In this document: positions 8,160 to 15,425 of the stretch, one piece after another
How positions within the stretch are numbered: the first letter of the stretch is position 1
How the letters are laid out: each line of letters begins with the position of its first letter
NCBI GenBank assembly: GCA_038330085.1
Contig: JBBQNP010000071.1
Span: forward strand, 1-22,351
From: JAEUIA01 sp038330085
Lineage (GTDB): Bacteria > Planctomycetota > UBA1135 > GCA-002686595
Direction of reading: 5' to 3'
DNA: 22,351 nt
Translations under genes and position numbers: made by a program
The notes under the pieces: model-generated
The model's input: the letters and a program-made list of their open reading frames with translations, nothing else
Databases searched by the model: none
Told to the model about the DNA's origin: nothing

Positions 8160-8580
8160 GTGGGCAGGGGGTCAAAGGGGCTCAGCGCACTCCGCTGCGT
8201 TTATTGGGCACCGCCGTCCATCAGGCACCGCCGTCGATCGGGAGCGCCGTCGATCGGGCAGCGCGTCGAGGGACACGCCTGTGGACCGGCGTCGATTGTA
8301 CCCCCCTTCGCGGGGCCGTCGAGGAGGGGAGATGTCTGGAAAGTCCTTCCGCACGCACAGGGTGCAGACACGGCGCTGCTGGAGGCACAGCGCACCTGAC
8401 GGATTCGCAAGTCGCGTTCAGTTCAGTCGAGCACGCTTCCGATGCATCCGGCGGAGATCGACGGGCGCTGGCAGCGCTCGGGGGCAGTGCGATGTGGCAG
8501 GGAGCGCGGGCAGTCCGTGTTCAACGACGTTGCCGCGCCCCGTGAACTCGCGAACCGCAGGGGCGGGACTGGATGGAATC
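8160..8580. other. 421-base divergent intergenic region
   Basis: The region separates the beta-helix gene (minus) from the first prepilin gene (plus) and must hold both promoters. It contains an imperfect tandem repeat (8208-8271) and a short GC stem with a ttcg-containing loop near 8302-8315. I see no convincing sigma70 -35/-10 pair and no protein-like reading frame. The prepilin frame is open back to 8158, but that extension is Arg/Pro/His-rich and unlike a protein. Confidence 0.5.
8208..8271. repeat. Imperfect 16-17-bp tandem repeat
   Basis: Consecutive units start at 8208, 8225, 8242 and 8258: gcaccgccgtccatcag, gcaccgccgtcgatcgg, gagcgccgtcgatcgg, and a shorter gcagcgcgtcgagg. A fifth degenerate copy (accggcgtcgatt) lies near 8285. 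The shared core is GCCGTCGATCGG. The units are about 50-130 bp from the beta-helix start codon. Confidence 0.75.
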
Positions 8581-9144
8581 ATGAGAGTGCGCACGCTGGG
8601 GTGCCCACGAAGACCGCTGCGCACGCCGGGGCGCGCAGGTTTTTCGCTGATCGAGATGTCCGTGGCTGCGGTGGTGTTGACCGTCGCGGTGTGCGGCCTC
8701 TCGGGCTCGATGGTGTCCACGCTCGCGCTCGACCGCGTCAACCACGAGACCGCGTTGGCCGAAGCCGCGGTGCGGGGGACGATGGAGCGCATCGGCGGCA
8801 CCACGTTCGCGGAAGCGTTCGCGCGCTTCAACGCGGATCCGAATGACGATGCCGGTGGCGCGGGCACTGCGCCGGGCGCGACGTTCGCGGTGACCGGATT
8901 GACCGGCGACGCCGGCGCGCTTCCGGGCAGCATCACGTTCCCGGTCGGCACACCGGGCGAGCTGCGCGAAGACGTCGACGACGCGAGGCTGGGCATGCCG
9001 CGCGATCTGAACGGCGACGGCGTGATCGACGCCGCCGACCATTCCGGCAACTACCGGGTCTTGCCCGTGCGCGTGAGCGTCACGTGGCGCGGCGTCAGGG
9101 GCCTGCGGACGATGACCGTGGAGACCATGCTGTGCTCGCGCTGA
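8581..9144 (+). CDS. Prepilin-type protein, PilV-like minor pilin
   Basis: A 187-residue class III prepilin. A positively charged leader of 20 residues ends RAG, then GFSLIEMSVAAVVLTVAVCGL, with the cleavage site after Gly20 and Glu at mature position 5, as recognised by prepilin peptidase PilD. The hydrophobic helix runs to about residue 45. The small globular part holds a DLNGDGVIDAADHSG loop (142-156) that resembles a dockerin/EF-hand calcium site. The ATG at 8581 was chosen because it puts a normal leader in front of the cleavage motif. It is first in the pilin cluster, and its end lies close to or overlaps the start of the next prepilin. I infer a minor pilin or pseudopilin that primes or tips a type IV pilus. 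Confidence 0.85.
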   Translation: MRVRTLGCPRRPLRTPGRAGFSLIEMSVAAVVLTVAVCGLSGSMVSTLALDRVNHETALAEAAVRGTMERIGGTTFAEAFARFNADPNDDAGGAGTAPGATFAVTGLTGDAGALPGSITFPVGTPGELREDVDDARLGMPRDLNGDGVIDAADHSGNYRVLPVRVSVTWRGVRGLRTMTVETMLCSR

Positions 9145-9149
9145 ATTCC

Positions 9150-9836
9150 ATGCGAGCGCACGGCTCGAGCCGTTGGGCTTCGACCGCGAACCTGACCCGC
9201 TGCCGACGCAACGGTTTCACGCTGGTCGAGATGCTGATCGGCGCCACGGTGTTGGCGATGCTCGTCGGCTCGATGGGGGTCGTCGTGCTCTCGGCGCGTG
9301 GCGTCTACGAACAGGGTTTGAGCAGCGCCGCCCTCGAAGCCCGTGGTCGCCGCACCGTCGCGCGCATCGCCACCGAGCTGACCGCCGCGCAGGCCGCGTC
9401 GCTCACGACGGTTCCGCCGGCGCAGACGGACGCCTCGACGATCCAGTTCCGCACGTGCACCGGCTTCACGGCCGGAGCGATGACGGTCAGCACGCTGACG
9501 CGCATCGAGCTGCGGCCCGAACCGAGCGATCCGGACGACGGCATCGACAACGACAACGACGGATCGATCGACGAGAAACAGATCGTCCTCGTGCGCAACG
9601 CGGGCACGGGCAACCAAGTCGAGTCCGTGATCTGCGGCGGCGTGCGCGAGCTCTTGCAGGGCGAGACCGCGAACTTGGCCGACGACAACGGCAACGGGCT
9701 CGTCGACGAGGGCGGGCTTTCGTTCGCGCTCGTCGGCACCGGCACGGTGACGATCAGGTTGACGCTCGAGTCGCGCGATCCGCATGGACAACTCGTCGCA
9801 CGCACGGTCGAGAGCTCCGTGCACATGCGCAACTGA
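9150..9836 (+). CDS. Prepilin-type protein, PilW-like minor pilin
   Basis: A 228-residue class III prepilin with leader RCRRNG and cleavage before FTLVEMLIGATVLAMLVG (Glu at mature position 5). The body has two Asp/Asn-rich loops: DDGIDNDNDGSIDE (129-142) and DDNGNGLVDE (178-187), probable calcium sites. The ATG at 9150 lies just after the previous gene's stop. An in-frame GTG at 9132 has a GGAG 8 nt upstream, would overlap the previous gene by 13 nt and would add six residues; both starts give an acceptable leader. Size and gene order (V-W-X) fit a PilW-like minor pilin of a type IV pilus. Confidence 0.85.
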   Translation: MRAHGSSRWASTANLTRCRRNGFTLVEMLIGATVLAMLVGSMGVVVLSARGVYEQGLSSAALEARGRRTVARIATELTAAQAASLTTVPPAQTDASTIQFRTCTGFTAGAMTVSTLTRIELRPEPSDPDDGIDNDNDGSIDEKQIVLVRNAGTGNQVESVICGGVRELLQGETANLADDNGNGLVDEGGLSFALVGTGTVTIRLTLESRDPHGQLVARTVESSVHMRN

Positions 9837-9860
9837 ACGAGAGGGGATCTTCGGAAAGCA

Positions 9861-9868
9861 GGGGGGGG
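9861..9868 (+). promoter_or_regulatory. G8 homopolymer at the ribosome-binding site
   Basis: Eight consecutive G residues lie 4 nt before the ATG at 9873 (ggggggggaaacATG). They form the purine-rich ribosome-binding region of the PilX-like gene. A homopolymer of this length can slip during replication. Confidence 0.7.
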
Positions 9869-9872
9869 AAAC

Positions 9873-11297
9873 ATGCGCAGTCAATTCCAATTCGATTCTC
9901 CGGAGCGCGGCAGCGCGCTCGTGGTCGCGGTCATCGCGACGGTGGTGTGCGCGGGCATGGCCAGCGCGCTCCTGGCCGTGAGCGGCTCTTCAAAGAAGGA
10001 GCACATCGCGTCGGCCGACCACATGAAGGCCTTGTACGTGGCCGAAGCGGGGCTCTCCGACGGCATCTCGGTGCTCACGGGTGGGGGCGTGCCCGCGCTC
10101 GGCGCGGTCGATGCGCCGGTGACGTTCTCGGACGGGAGCTACTTCGGCTCGGCCGTCGACAACGGCGACGACACGACGACGGTGACGGTGTACGGCACGA
10201 GCCACGGACAGACGCGCGGCGTCGAAGCGGTCGTCGTGAGGACGAGCGACGGCGTGTACGCGAACGCGCTGTTCGCGGGCAACAGCTCCGGCGATCCGAA
10301 CTACCGCATGAAGTTCGGCGGCTTGGGCGCGCAGGCCGACCACATCGGCGGCAGCGTGTACAGCGGCGGCAACATCCAGATCACCGGCAACGCGGCGATC
10401 GACGGTGCGATCCGCGCGTTCGGCGCGATCGGGGGCGGCACCGGTGACACCGGACACACGCAGCCGATCCCTGACCTCGTCGCGATGAACTACGGCGTCA
10501 ACCACGACATCGACGTCGCGGGTGCGTTCGCATCGGCGACCTATACCAACAGCGCCTCGTACGGCGGCAGAGCGTGGAGCCTCCCCGAATCGAACCCGGC
10601 CCACATCTTCCGCAAGAACCCGAGCGACCGCTCGGCAAACACGAGCTCGACGGCAAAGGACGACTACTTCCTGGAGGACCAGTACGAGCCGATGAACTCG
10701 AGCAGCGCGATCAACGCGAACGCAGGTGCGCACGTCACGATTTCGGGCATCGGCGGCGAGCCGGGCGTCAACGGCAACGAGCTCGTCTACTACATCGACG
10801 GCAACCTGTGGGTCCACAACAACAACGCGTACTCGTTCACGCTGTGGAACTCGACGGGCACGCCCATCAAGGTGACGTTCGTCGTCAAGGGCAACATCTA
10901 CATCTCCGACAACATCTTCTATCACGACGAAAACGCGGACGGTCTGGCGTTGATCGCGATGAAGGACTCGGCCGTCGCCGACAGCGGCAACATCTACTTC
11001 GGAGACCCGAGCTTCGGGACGCTCGAGTACATGGACGCGTTCATGTACGCGGAGAACAACTTCCTGGACACGAACCTGTCGGCGTCGGGATCGGCGCGCG
11101 TGACCGTGCACGGCAACATGACGGCCGGCAACCAGGTCAAGATCAACCGCGACTTCGGTGCGCAGCACTCGAAGCTGACGGTGAACTACGACAGCCGCAT
11201 CTGGGACGGCACATTGCAGTTGCCCGGGCTGCCGTCGTCGAGCGGATCGAGCGCAGCGTGGTCGGTCGCGAGCTGGCGTGAGGTCGCCGTCCCGTGA
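9873..11297 (+). CDS. PilX-like pilus assembly protein with large C-terminal domain
   Basis: A 474-residue protein. The N-terminus has a charged start, then RGSALVVAVIATVVCAGMASALL, then a segment ending HMKALYVAEAGLSDG. The hydrophobic helix followed by an A.YVAEAG motif is the hallmark of PilX N-terminal proteins. The rest is far longer than a classic PilX (under 200 residues). It includes Gly-rich strands with GGSVYSGGNIQITGNAAIDG (about 160-180) and YYIDGNLWVHNNNAYSF, VVKGNIYISDNIFYHDENADG and NYDSRIWDGTLQLPGLP near the end. These hint at a beta-helix or beta-sandwich tip domain, as in PilX/PilY-type proteins of deep-branching bacteria. It begins 36 nt after the PilW-like gene and overlaps the HEAT gene by 1 nt (TGATG). 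Confidence 0.8.
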   Translation: MRSQFQFDSPERGSALVVAVIATVVCAGMASALLAVSGSSKKEHIASADHMKALYVAEAGLSDGISVLTGGGVPALGAVDAPVTFSDGSYFGSAVDNGDDTTTVTVYGTSHGQTRGVEAVVVRTSDGVYANALFAGNSSGDPNYRMKFGGLGAQADHIGGSVYSGGNIQITGNAAIDGAIRAFGAIGGGTGDTGHTQPIPDLVAMNYGVNHDIDVAGAFASATYTNSASYGGRAWSLPESNPAHIFRKNPSDRSANTSSTAKDDYFLEDQYEPMNSSSAINANAGAHVTISGIGGEPGVNGNELVYYIDGNLWVHNNNAYSFTLWNSTGTPIKVTFVVKGNIYISDNIFYHDENADGLALIAMKDSAVADSGNIYFGDPSFGTLEYMDAFMYAENNFLDTNLSASGSARVTVHGNMTAGNQVKINRDFGAQHSKLTVNYDSRIWDGTLQLPGLPSSSGSSAAWSVASWREVAVP

Positions 11298-12760
11298 TGC
11301 AGAACTCGAGGCCTTCGATGTTCGCGACGTCGCTGGTCGCGTGGTCCACGCGCGTGCTCGCGCGGATCTCGCTGGCCGTGGGAACGGCGACCCGGAACGC
11401 GAAGTCCGTGAACACATTGTCGATGTTCGCGGCGATCGTGCTGTCGGCCGTGGCCAACGCGCAGTCGGAGCGCGGCAGTGTGAGCGAAACGTCCGTCGAG
11501 GCGGCTCTGCCGGTAGCACCTGCGTCGCCCGAAGAGCTCGTCGTGTGGACGCTCTTGCAGCCGTCCGCAGAGTCGGGGGTTCCCGACGTCGCAGCGGTTT
11601 CGGCGCGGATCGCAAAGGGCGGACCGTCCGCCGCGAGCCCGATCGTCGCGATTCTGCTGGGCGAGAGCGCCGAGCCCGAGGTGGCCTACGCCGTCCACCC
11701 ACGCGCGATCGAGATGCGGCGCAAGATCCTGGTCGACGCATTGAAGCTCTTGACCCCGCACGACGCGATCGACGGTGTGCGCAGCCGCATCACCTCGAAA
11801 ACGAGCGTCGACGCGCGCTTGCTCGCGATCCAAGTGCTCTCTGAAATCGGCGGAGTGCCCGCGTTCGACGGCGCGATCGGCATCGCCGGAGCGCTCGATC
11901 CGATCCAGTGGGAGCGCACGTTCGTGCAAGGTGCGATCGAGAACGCGTTCGTCGAACTGGTCGGACGCAACCCGCGCATCGCGCGCCGTCTCGCGAGCTC
12001 GATGCAGAATTCACCGTCGGGTCTGGCGCAGATCGAAGCACGCGCGCTGACGAAAGCCCGCGCTGCGACCGCGCTGCCGGCGCTCCTCTCGAACCTCGGG
12101 CGCGATGGCGCGCTCGACCTGTGCATCCTGGAGCAGCTCGAAAAGGTCGGCGCCAACTGCGATCCGCTCGCGGATCCCGAGGCGCTCAAGCGCTTGCATG
12201 CGATGCTCGAGAGCCCGGATCACGACGTGCAGCGCGCCGCGCTCGTCGCCGCTGCACGCATCGGTGACACGGACAGCATCCCGCTCATGCTCAGCCGGCT
12301 CACGAGCGCGGACACGCTCACGCAAGCCTCCGCGCGCTGGGCGCTGGAGACCTCGAGCGGCGAGAAAAAGGGCCTGGATGCGGCCGCCTGGAACGAGTGG
12401 TGGGCGCACGAAAAGGCCTGGGCGGAGGAAGAGCTGCCGAACCTCTCGGAGGCGCTGCAGATCCGCGACGCACAGATGGTGAAAGCCAGCATCGACGCCG
12501 GTCTTACGCATCGCGCGCACCGTCACGCGGTTGCTTCAGCGATCAAGCCCATGTTGGATGCACAGGATCCGTCCGCGCAACGGCTCGCGTGCGAGGTGCT
12601 CGCGCAGATCGGTTCGCCGCGTGCGTTGCCCTGGTTGATCGAGAAGCTCGAGAGCGAGAACGAGGACGTGCGCAAGGCCGCGTGGAACGGCTTGCGGACG
12701 ATCACGAAGCAGGACATGCCGGCCGACGGCGCCGCGTGGCGGCTTGCGCTCGCGCCCTGA
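11297..12760 (+). CDS. HEAT-repeat protein with N-terminal export signal
   Basis: A 487-residue protein. The ATG overlaps the PilX-like stop codon (TGATG); an adjacent GTG at 11294 is also possible. A hydrophobic stretch MFAAIVLSAVANAQ ends about residue 56 and resembles a signal peptide with cleavage after ANA. This suggests either an unusually long signal region or a true start at an internal GTG (11408). Helical repeats occur throughout. The clearest are near residues 300-360 (LKRLHAMLESPDHDVQRAAL, then ALVAAARIGD) and 425-480 (DAQDPSAQRLACEVLAQIG, then LPWLIEKLESENEDVRKAAW), matching HEAT or PBS-lyase-like repeats. It is probably a protein-binding scaffold. Tight coupling to the pilin genes suggests a role in that assembly. 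Confidence 0.8.
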   Translation: MQNSRPSMFATSLVAWSTRVLARISLAVGTATRNAKSVNTLSMFAAIVLSAVANAQSERGSVSETSVEAALPVAPASPEELVVWTLLQPSAESGVPDVAAVSARIAKGGPSAASPIVAILLGESAEPEVAYAVHPRAIEMRRKILVDALKLLTPHDAIDGVRSRITSKTSVDARLLAIQVLSEIGGVPAFDGAIGIAGALDPIQWERTFVQGAIENAFVELVGRNPRIARRLASSMQNSPSGLAQIEARALTKARAATALPALLSNLGRDGALDLCILEQLEKVGANCDPLADPEALKRLHAMLESPDHDVQRAALVAAARIGDTDSIPLMLSRLTSADTLTQASARWALETSSGEKKGLDAAAWNEWWAHEKAWAEEELPNLSEALQIRDAQMVKASIDAGLTHRAHRHAVASAIKPMLDAQDPSAQRLACEVLAQIGSPRALPWLIEKLESENEDVRKAAWNGLRTITKQDMPADGAAWRLALAP

Positions 12761-12761
12761 C

Positions 12762-12843
12762 TTGATTGGGCGGAGATTTCGTTCTCGCTGGAAGATGTTC
12801 TCGCTGAACAAAGGATGCGCGAGGTTTGATCGGGCGGACATTT
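12762..12843. repeat. Intergenic imperfect direct repeats
   Basis: The convergent gap (12761-12916) contains an 18-bp repeat, ttgattgggcggagattt (12762-12779) and ttgatcgggcggacattt (12826-12843), 16 of 18 identical. Between them gttctcgctg occurs twice (12781-12790 and 12797-12806). No terminator hairpin with a T-tract is evident. Confidence 0.65.
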
Positions 12844-12916
12844 TCAGTCCACCTGCGTCAGGCGATCGACGGGAGTGAATGCGAGAGGCGCTTCCTGCGC
12901 TCGAAGACGTCGATCC

Positions 12917-13507
12917 TCACTCGCCGCATCGAGCGAGATCGAGGATCGCGTTCCAACGCGGATCGTGCTCAACCTGCGCCGGCGTGCGCGGTGGAAGTGG
13001 ATCGATCCCGATGTCGCCAAGGTCGAGCTGCCACCACCCGACGTCGTGCCACGCGCCGAACTTGAAGCCGACCGCGCGGTACGTGGCGACGGGGGTGAAG
13101 CCGAGCTTCTCGTGCAGCGCGACGCTGCCTGCGTTCGGCAGGGTCACGCCGCCGAGCGCCATGCGGTAACCCTGAACGCGCACGAGGTCGAGCAGCACGC
13201 GGTACAAGCTCGTTCCGATGCCGCGACCGTGCGCGCTCGGGTCGAGGTACACGCTGACCTCGGTCGACCACTGGTAGGCCGCGCGCGTGCGCCACTGACC
13301 CGCGTAGGCGTACCCAAGGGTGCGCCCGTTCTCTTCGCTGACGAGATAGGGCGCGATGGCAAGCGTCTTCGTGATGCGCTCCGCCATTTCGCTCGCCGAC
13401 GGCGCCACGAGCTCGAACGACACCGACGTGTCGCGCACGAACGGTGCATAGATCGCGGCGACTGACGCGGCATCGTCGACGCTTGCCATGCGGATGACGG
13501 GATGCAT
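12917..13507 (-). CDS. GNAT N-acetyltransferase, phosphinothricin-acetyltransferase-like
   Basis: A 196-residue cytoplasmic acetyl-CoA-dependent N-acetyltransferase. The start (VIRMASVDDAASVAAIYAPFV, ending about residue 24) is the PAT-subfamily N-terminal strand and helix. The acetyl-CoA pyrophosphate loop is AHGRGIGTSLYRVL (92-105), followed by GGVTLPNAGSVALHEKLGF (119-137) and the typical FKFGAWHDVGWWQLDL C-terminal motif (148-163). The substrate is unknown; PAT-like enzymes acetylate methionine sulfoximine, phosphinothricin or other amines. It starts 55 nt after the M14 gene stop on the same strand and could be the last gene of that transcript. The ATG at 13507 was chosen because upstream sequence is not conserved; ATG 13489 is the alternative. 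Confidence 0.88.
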   Translation of the reverse strand: MHPVIRMASVDDAASVAAIYAPFVRDTSVSFELVAPSASEMAERITKTLAIAPYLVSEENGRTLGYAYAGQWRTRAAYQWSTEVSVYLDPSAHGRGIGTSLYRVLLDLVRVQGYRMALGGVTLPNAGSVALHEKLGFTPVATYRAVGFKFGAWHDVGWWQLDLGDIGIDPLPPRTPAQVEHDPRWNAILDLARCGE

Positions 13508-13562
13508 CGCAAGAGGATGCCGATCCTCGACGACGAGTGTCCAGATGGAAGCGATCCGCTCC

Positions 13563-15425
13563 TCAGCGCAAACGCACTTCGAGGCTCTGGTCGTGCGCCT
13601 TTTCGCCCTGCCACGACACCGTGGCGCGATCGCCCTTGCCGCGCACGAACCAGCGCACGCGCACTTCGCCGCGACTGGAGATGCCGCGCTCGCGCAACAA
13701 GCGCGCGGGCTCGTGCTCGGCGAGCTCGATCTGCTCGGGATGCCAGCGATCCGTGCGGAATCCTCCGGCGAGCACTTCGACGTCGTTCCCCACGATCGTG
13801 AACGCGTCCGGCTCGCCGATCTTCTGCTTCGCGGCTTGCGCGGTGCGCGTCGGGATCGCGTGCAGGTCCTTGAACACGACGTCGACCGCGAGCACGTCGT
13901 CACCGAGCGCCGTCACCGTCGCGTCGGTGATCTGCACGAGCGGCATCGCGCGCGCGTGCGCGACGTTGAACATGCAGTTCCTGTGCAGCATCTCCTCGAT
14001 CATGAACGTCGGCGGCACGCGGCCGACGTCTTTGCGCCAGCCCCCGATCTCGATCGGACCGTAGAACGGATGGTTGAACGGATGCCACTTCACGAAACCG
14101 GCGCCGGCGAGCAGCTTGTCGTCGAAGAAGTAACGTGACTTCGGGTCGCTCGCCTCGGGCTTGTGCTGACCGTCACCCCACTGCTGGTCGCCGTTCCACA
14201 GCTCGTTCGTGAACGAGATCACGCCGAGACCTTCGTAGCCCCACGTCGCGAACCCGCCGTACACGGTGTAGAGGTCCTTCCAGATCACCATGTAGCGGTA
14301 GAACGGCAGCATTTTCTCGCCATCCCGACCGAGCTCGTCGAACACGCGCACGTCTTCGCGCTCGTACTCGCCGTACGGTTCGGCGCCGGGACCGCGCAGG
14401 ATCATTCCGCCCGCATTGTGGAAGCTCTGCAGCGCCGCGATGTTCGAATGCGCGAGCACCCACTTCCCGATCGCGCGCGACTCGGGCCAGTACAGCGGAT
14501 ACGGGCCGGCCCCGTACTGGATGTGATCGGGTTCCCACATCGAGGGCCACGCGCGGTTCATGTCGTAGCCGCCCTTGTCGTCCTCGTTGATGCGACCGTC
14601 TCCGTCGTTGTCGGTGCCCTCTTCGCCGAGGTAGATCCAGTCGCCTTTCTTGCCCTCGTCGTTCGGCGGAACCGGGATCATCACGCGCGGATCGTCGGGA
14701 TCGAGGCGGTGCGTGCCTTGTCCGGGGACGTACTTGCGCATCTGCGTGATCTGCCCGTCGCCGTCGAGGTCGTCGGCGGGATCCTCGTCGTACTGACCGT
14801 CACCGTCGTCGTCGTGCGGCATGACGCCGGAGCGCGAGCTCGACGAGTCGTTGGCGTGCTCGAACCAGTACGCGCGTCCGTCGGGGTTCTGCGTCGGCAG
14901 CATGTAGAACGCGGAGCCGGCCACGAGCTTCGTGATCTCGTCGTTCGTGCGGTAGTTTTCGAGCAGGTACCAAAGCGTGTAGAGCACTTCCTCGCCGGCC
15001 TGTACCTCGTTGCCGTGCACGTTGCCGTCGACCCACATCGCGGGCTTCTCGGTGTCCTTGCCGGTGGAGGGATCGTTGAGCACGTACACGCGCATCTCGC
15101 GGCTCTCGGTGCTGTGGCCGATCACCTCGTGGTGCACGAGGTCGGGCCACGCAGCTTCGAGCTTGTCGAAGAGCGCGTACAGTTCGGGCGTGTCGTAGAA
15201 GCGGTTCCACGGGATCTCGACCTTCGGCGTGTGACCGACAGGCGTGCCGGGGAAACCCGTCTGCGCGGGCCCCGTCTGCGAGGACCCTGTCTGCGAGGAC
15301 ACAGCCGGCTTCGGCGCGGGCGGCGTCTGTTGAGAGGGCGCAGTCTGCTGCGAGGGCGCAGCCTTTTGCGCGGTCGCGGTCGTCTGCAGGAACGAAAGCG
15401 TTGCGAGTGCAAACAGCGCGAGCAT
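13563..15425 (-). CDS. M14 family zinc carboxypeptidase, exported, catalytically intact
   Basis: A 620-residue secreted peptidase. A signal peptide (MLALFALATLSFLQTTATAQ) is followed by a Gln/Thr/Pro linker with SQTG repeats (about 20-67). M14 residues are present: the zinc pair in NVHGNE (His137, Glu140), NPDGR (180-184), the substrate-binding Asn-Arg in DMNRAW (288-293), the third zinc ligand in SFHNAGG (His336) and the catalytic Glu in SFTNELW (about 408). Two Asp-rich loops, DDDGDGQYDEDP and DLDGDGQ (206-226), plus TDNDGDGRINEDD (271-283), look like calcium sites. A C-terminal beta domain follows. The ATG overlaps the upstream gene's stop by 1 nt (TGATG), with GGAGG 7 nt before it; a GTG 3 nt earlier is also possible. 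Confidence 0.93.
   Translation of the reverse strand: MLALFALATLSFLQTTATAQKAAPSQQTAPSQQTPPAPKPAVSSQTGSSQTGPAQTGFPGTPVGHTPKVEIPWNRFYDTPELYALFDKLEAAWPDLVHHEVIGHSTESREMRVYVLNDPSTGKDTEKPAMWVDGNVHGNEVQAGEEVLYTLWYLLENYRTNDEITKLVAGSAFYMLPTQNPDGRAYWFEHANDSSSSRSGVMPHDDDGDGQYDEDPADDLDGDGQITQMRKYVPGQGTHRLDPDDPRVMIPVPPNDEGKKGDWIYLGEEGTDNDGDGRINEDDKGGYDMNRAWPSMWEPDHIQYGAGPYPLYWPESRAIGKWVLAHSNIAALQSFHNAGGMILRGPGAEPYGEYEREDVRVFDELGRDGEKMLPFYRYMVIWKDLYTVYGGFATWGYEGLGVISFTNELWNGDQQWGDGQHKPEASDPKSRYFFDDKLLAGAGFVKWHPFNHPFYGPIEIGGWRKDVGRVPPTFMIEEMLHRNCMFNVAHARAMPLVQITDATVTALGDDVLAVDVVFKDLHAIPTRTAQAAKQKIGEPDAFTIVGNDVEVLAGGFRTDRWHPEQIELAEHEPARLLRERGISSRGEVRVRWFVRGKGDRATVSWQGEKAHDQSLEVRLR

Noticed and set aside
8208..8271. 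CRISPR-like array
   Set aside because: Units are contiguous with no spacers and only 16-17 bp; this is a tandem repeat, and no cas gene is present.
8158..8580. Upstream in-frame extension of the first prepilin
   Set aside because: It would place about 140 Arg/Pro/His-rich residues before the prepilin cleavage site, which is not compatible with a normal leader.
9990..11741. 583-codon minus-strand open frame opposite the PilX-like gene
   Set aside because: Arg/Val/Asp-rich shadow of a coding region on the plus strand; no recognisable domain.
15240..15360. Repeats near the start of the M14 gene as a mobile or regulatory element
   Set aside because: They encode an SQTG/PSQQT-rich linker after the signal peptide and are explained by low-complexity protein sequence.
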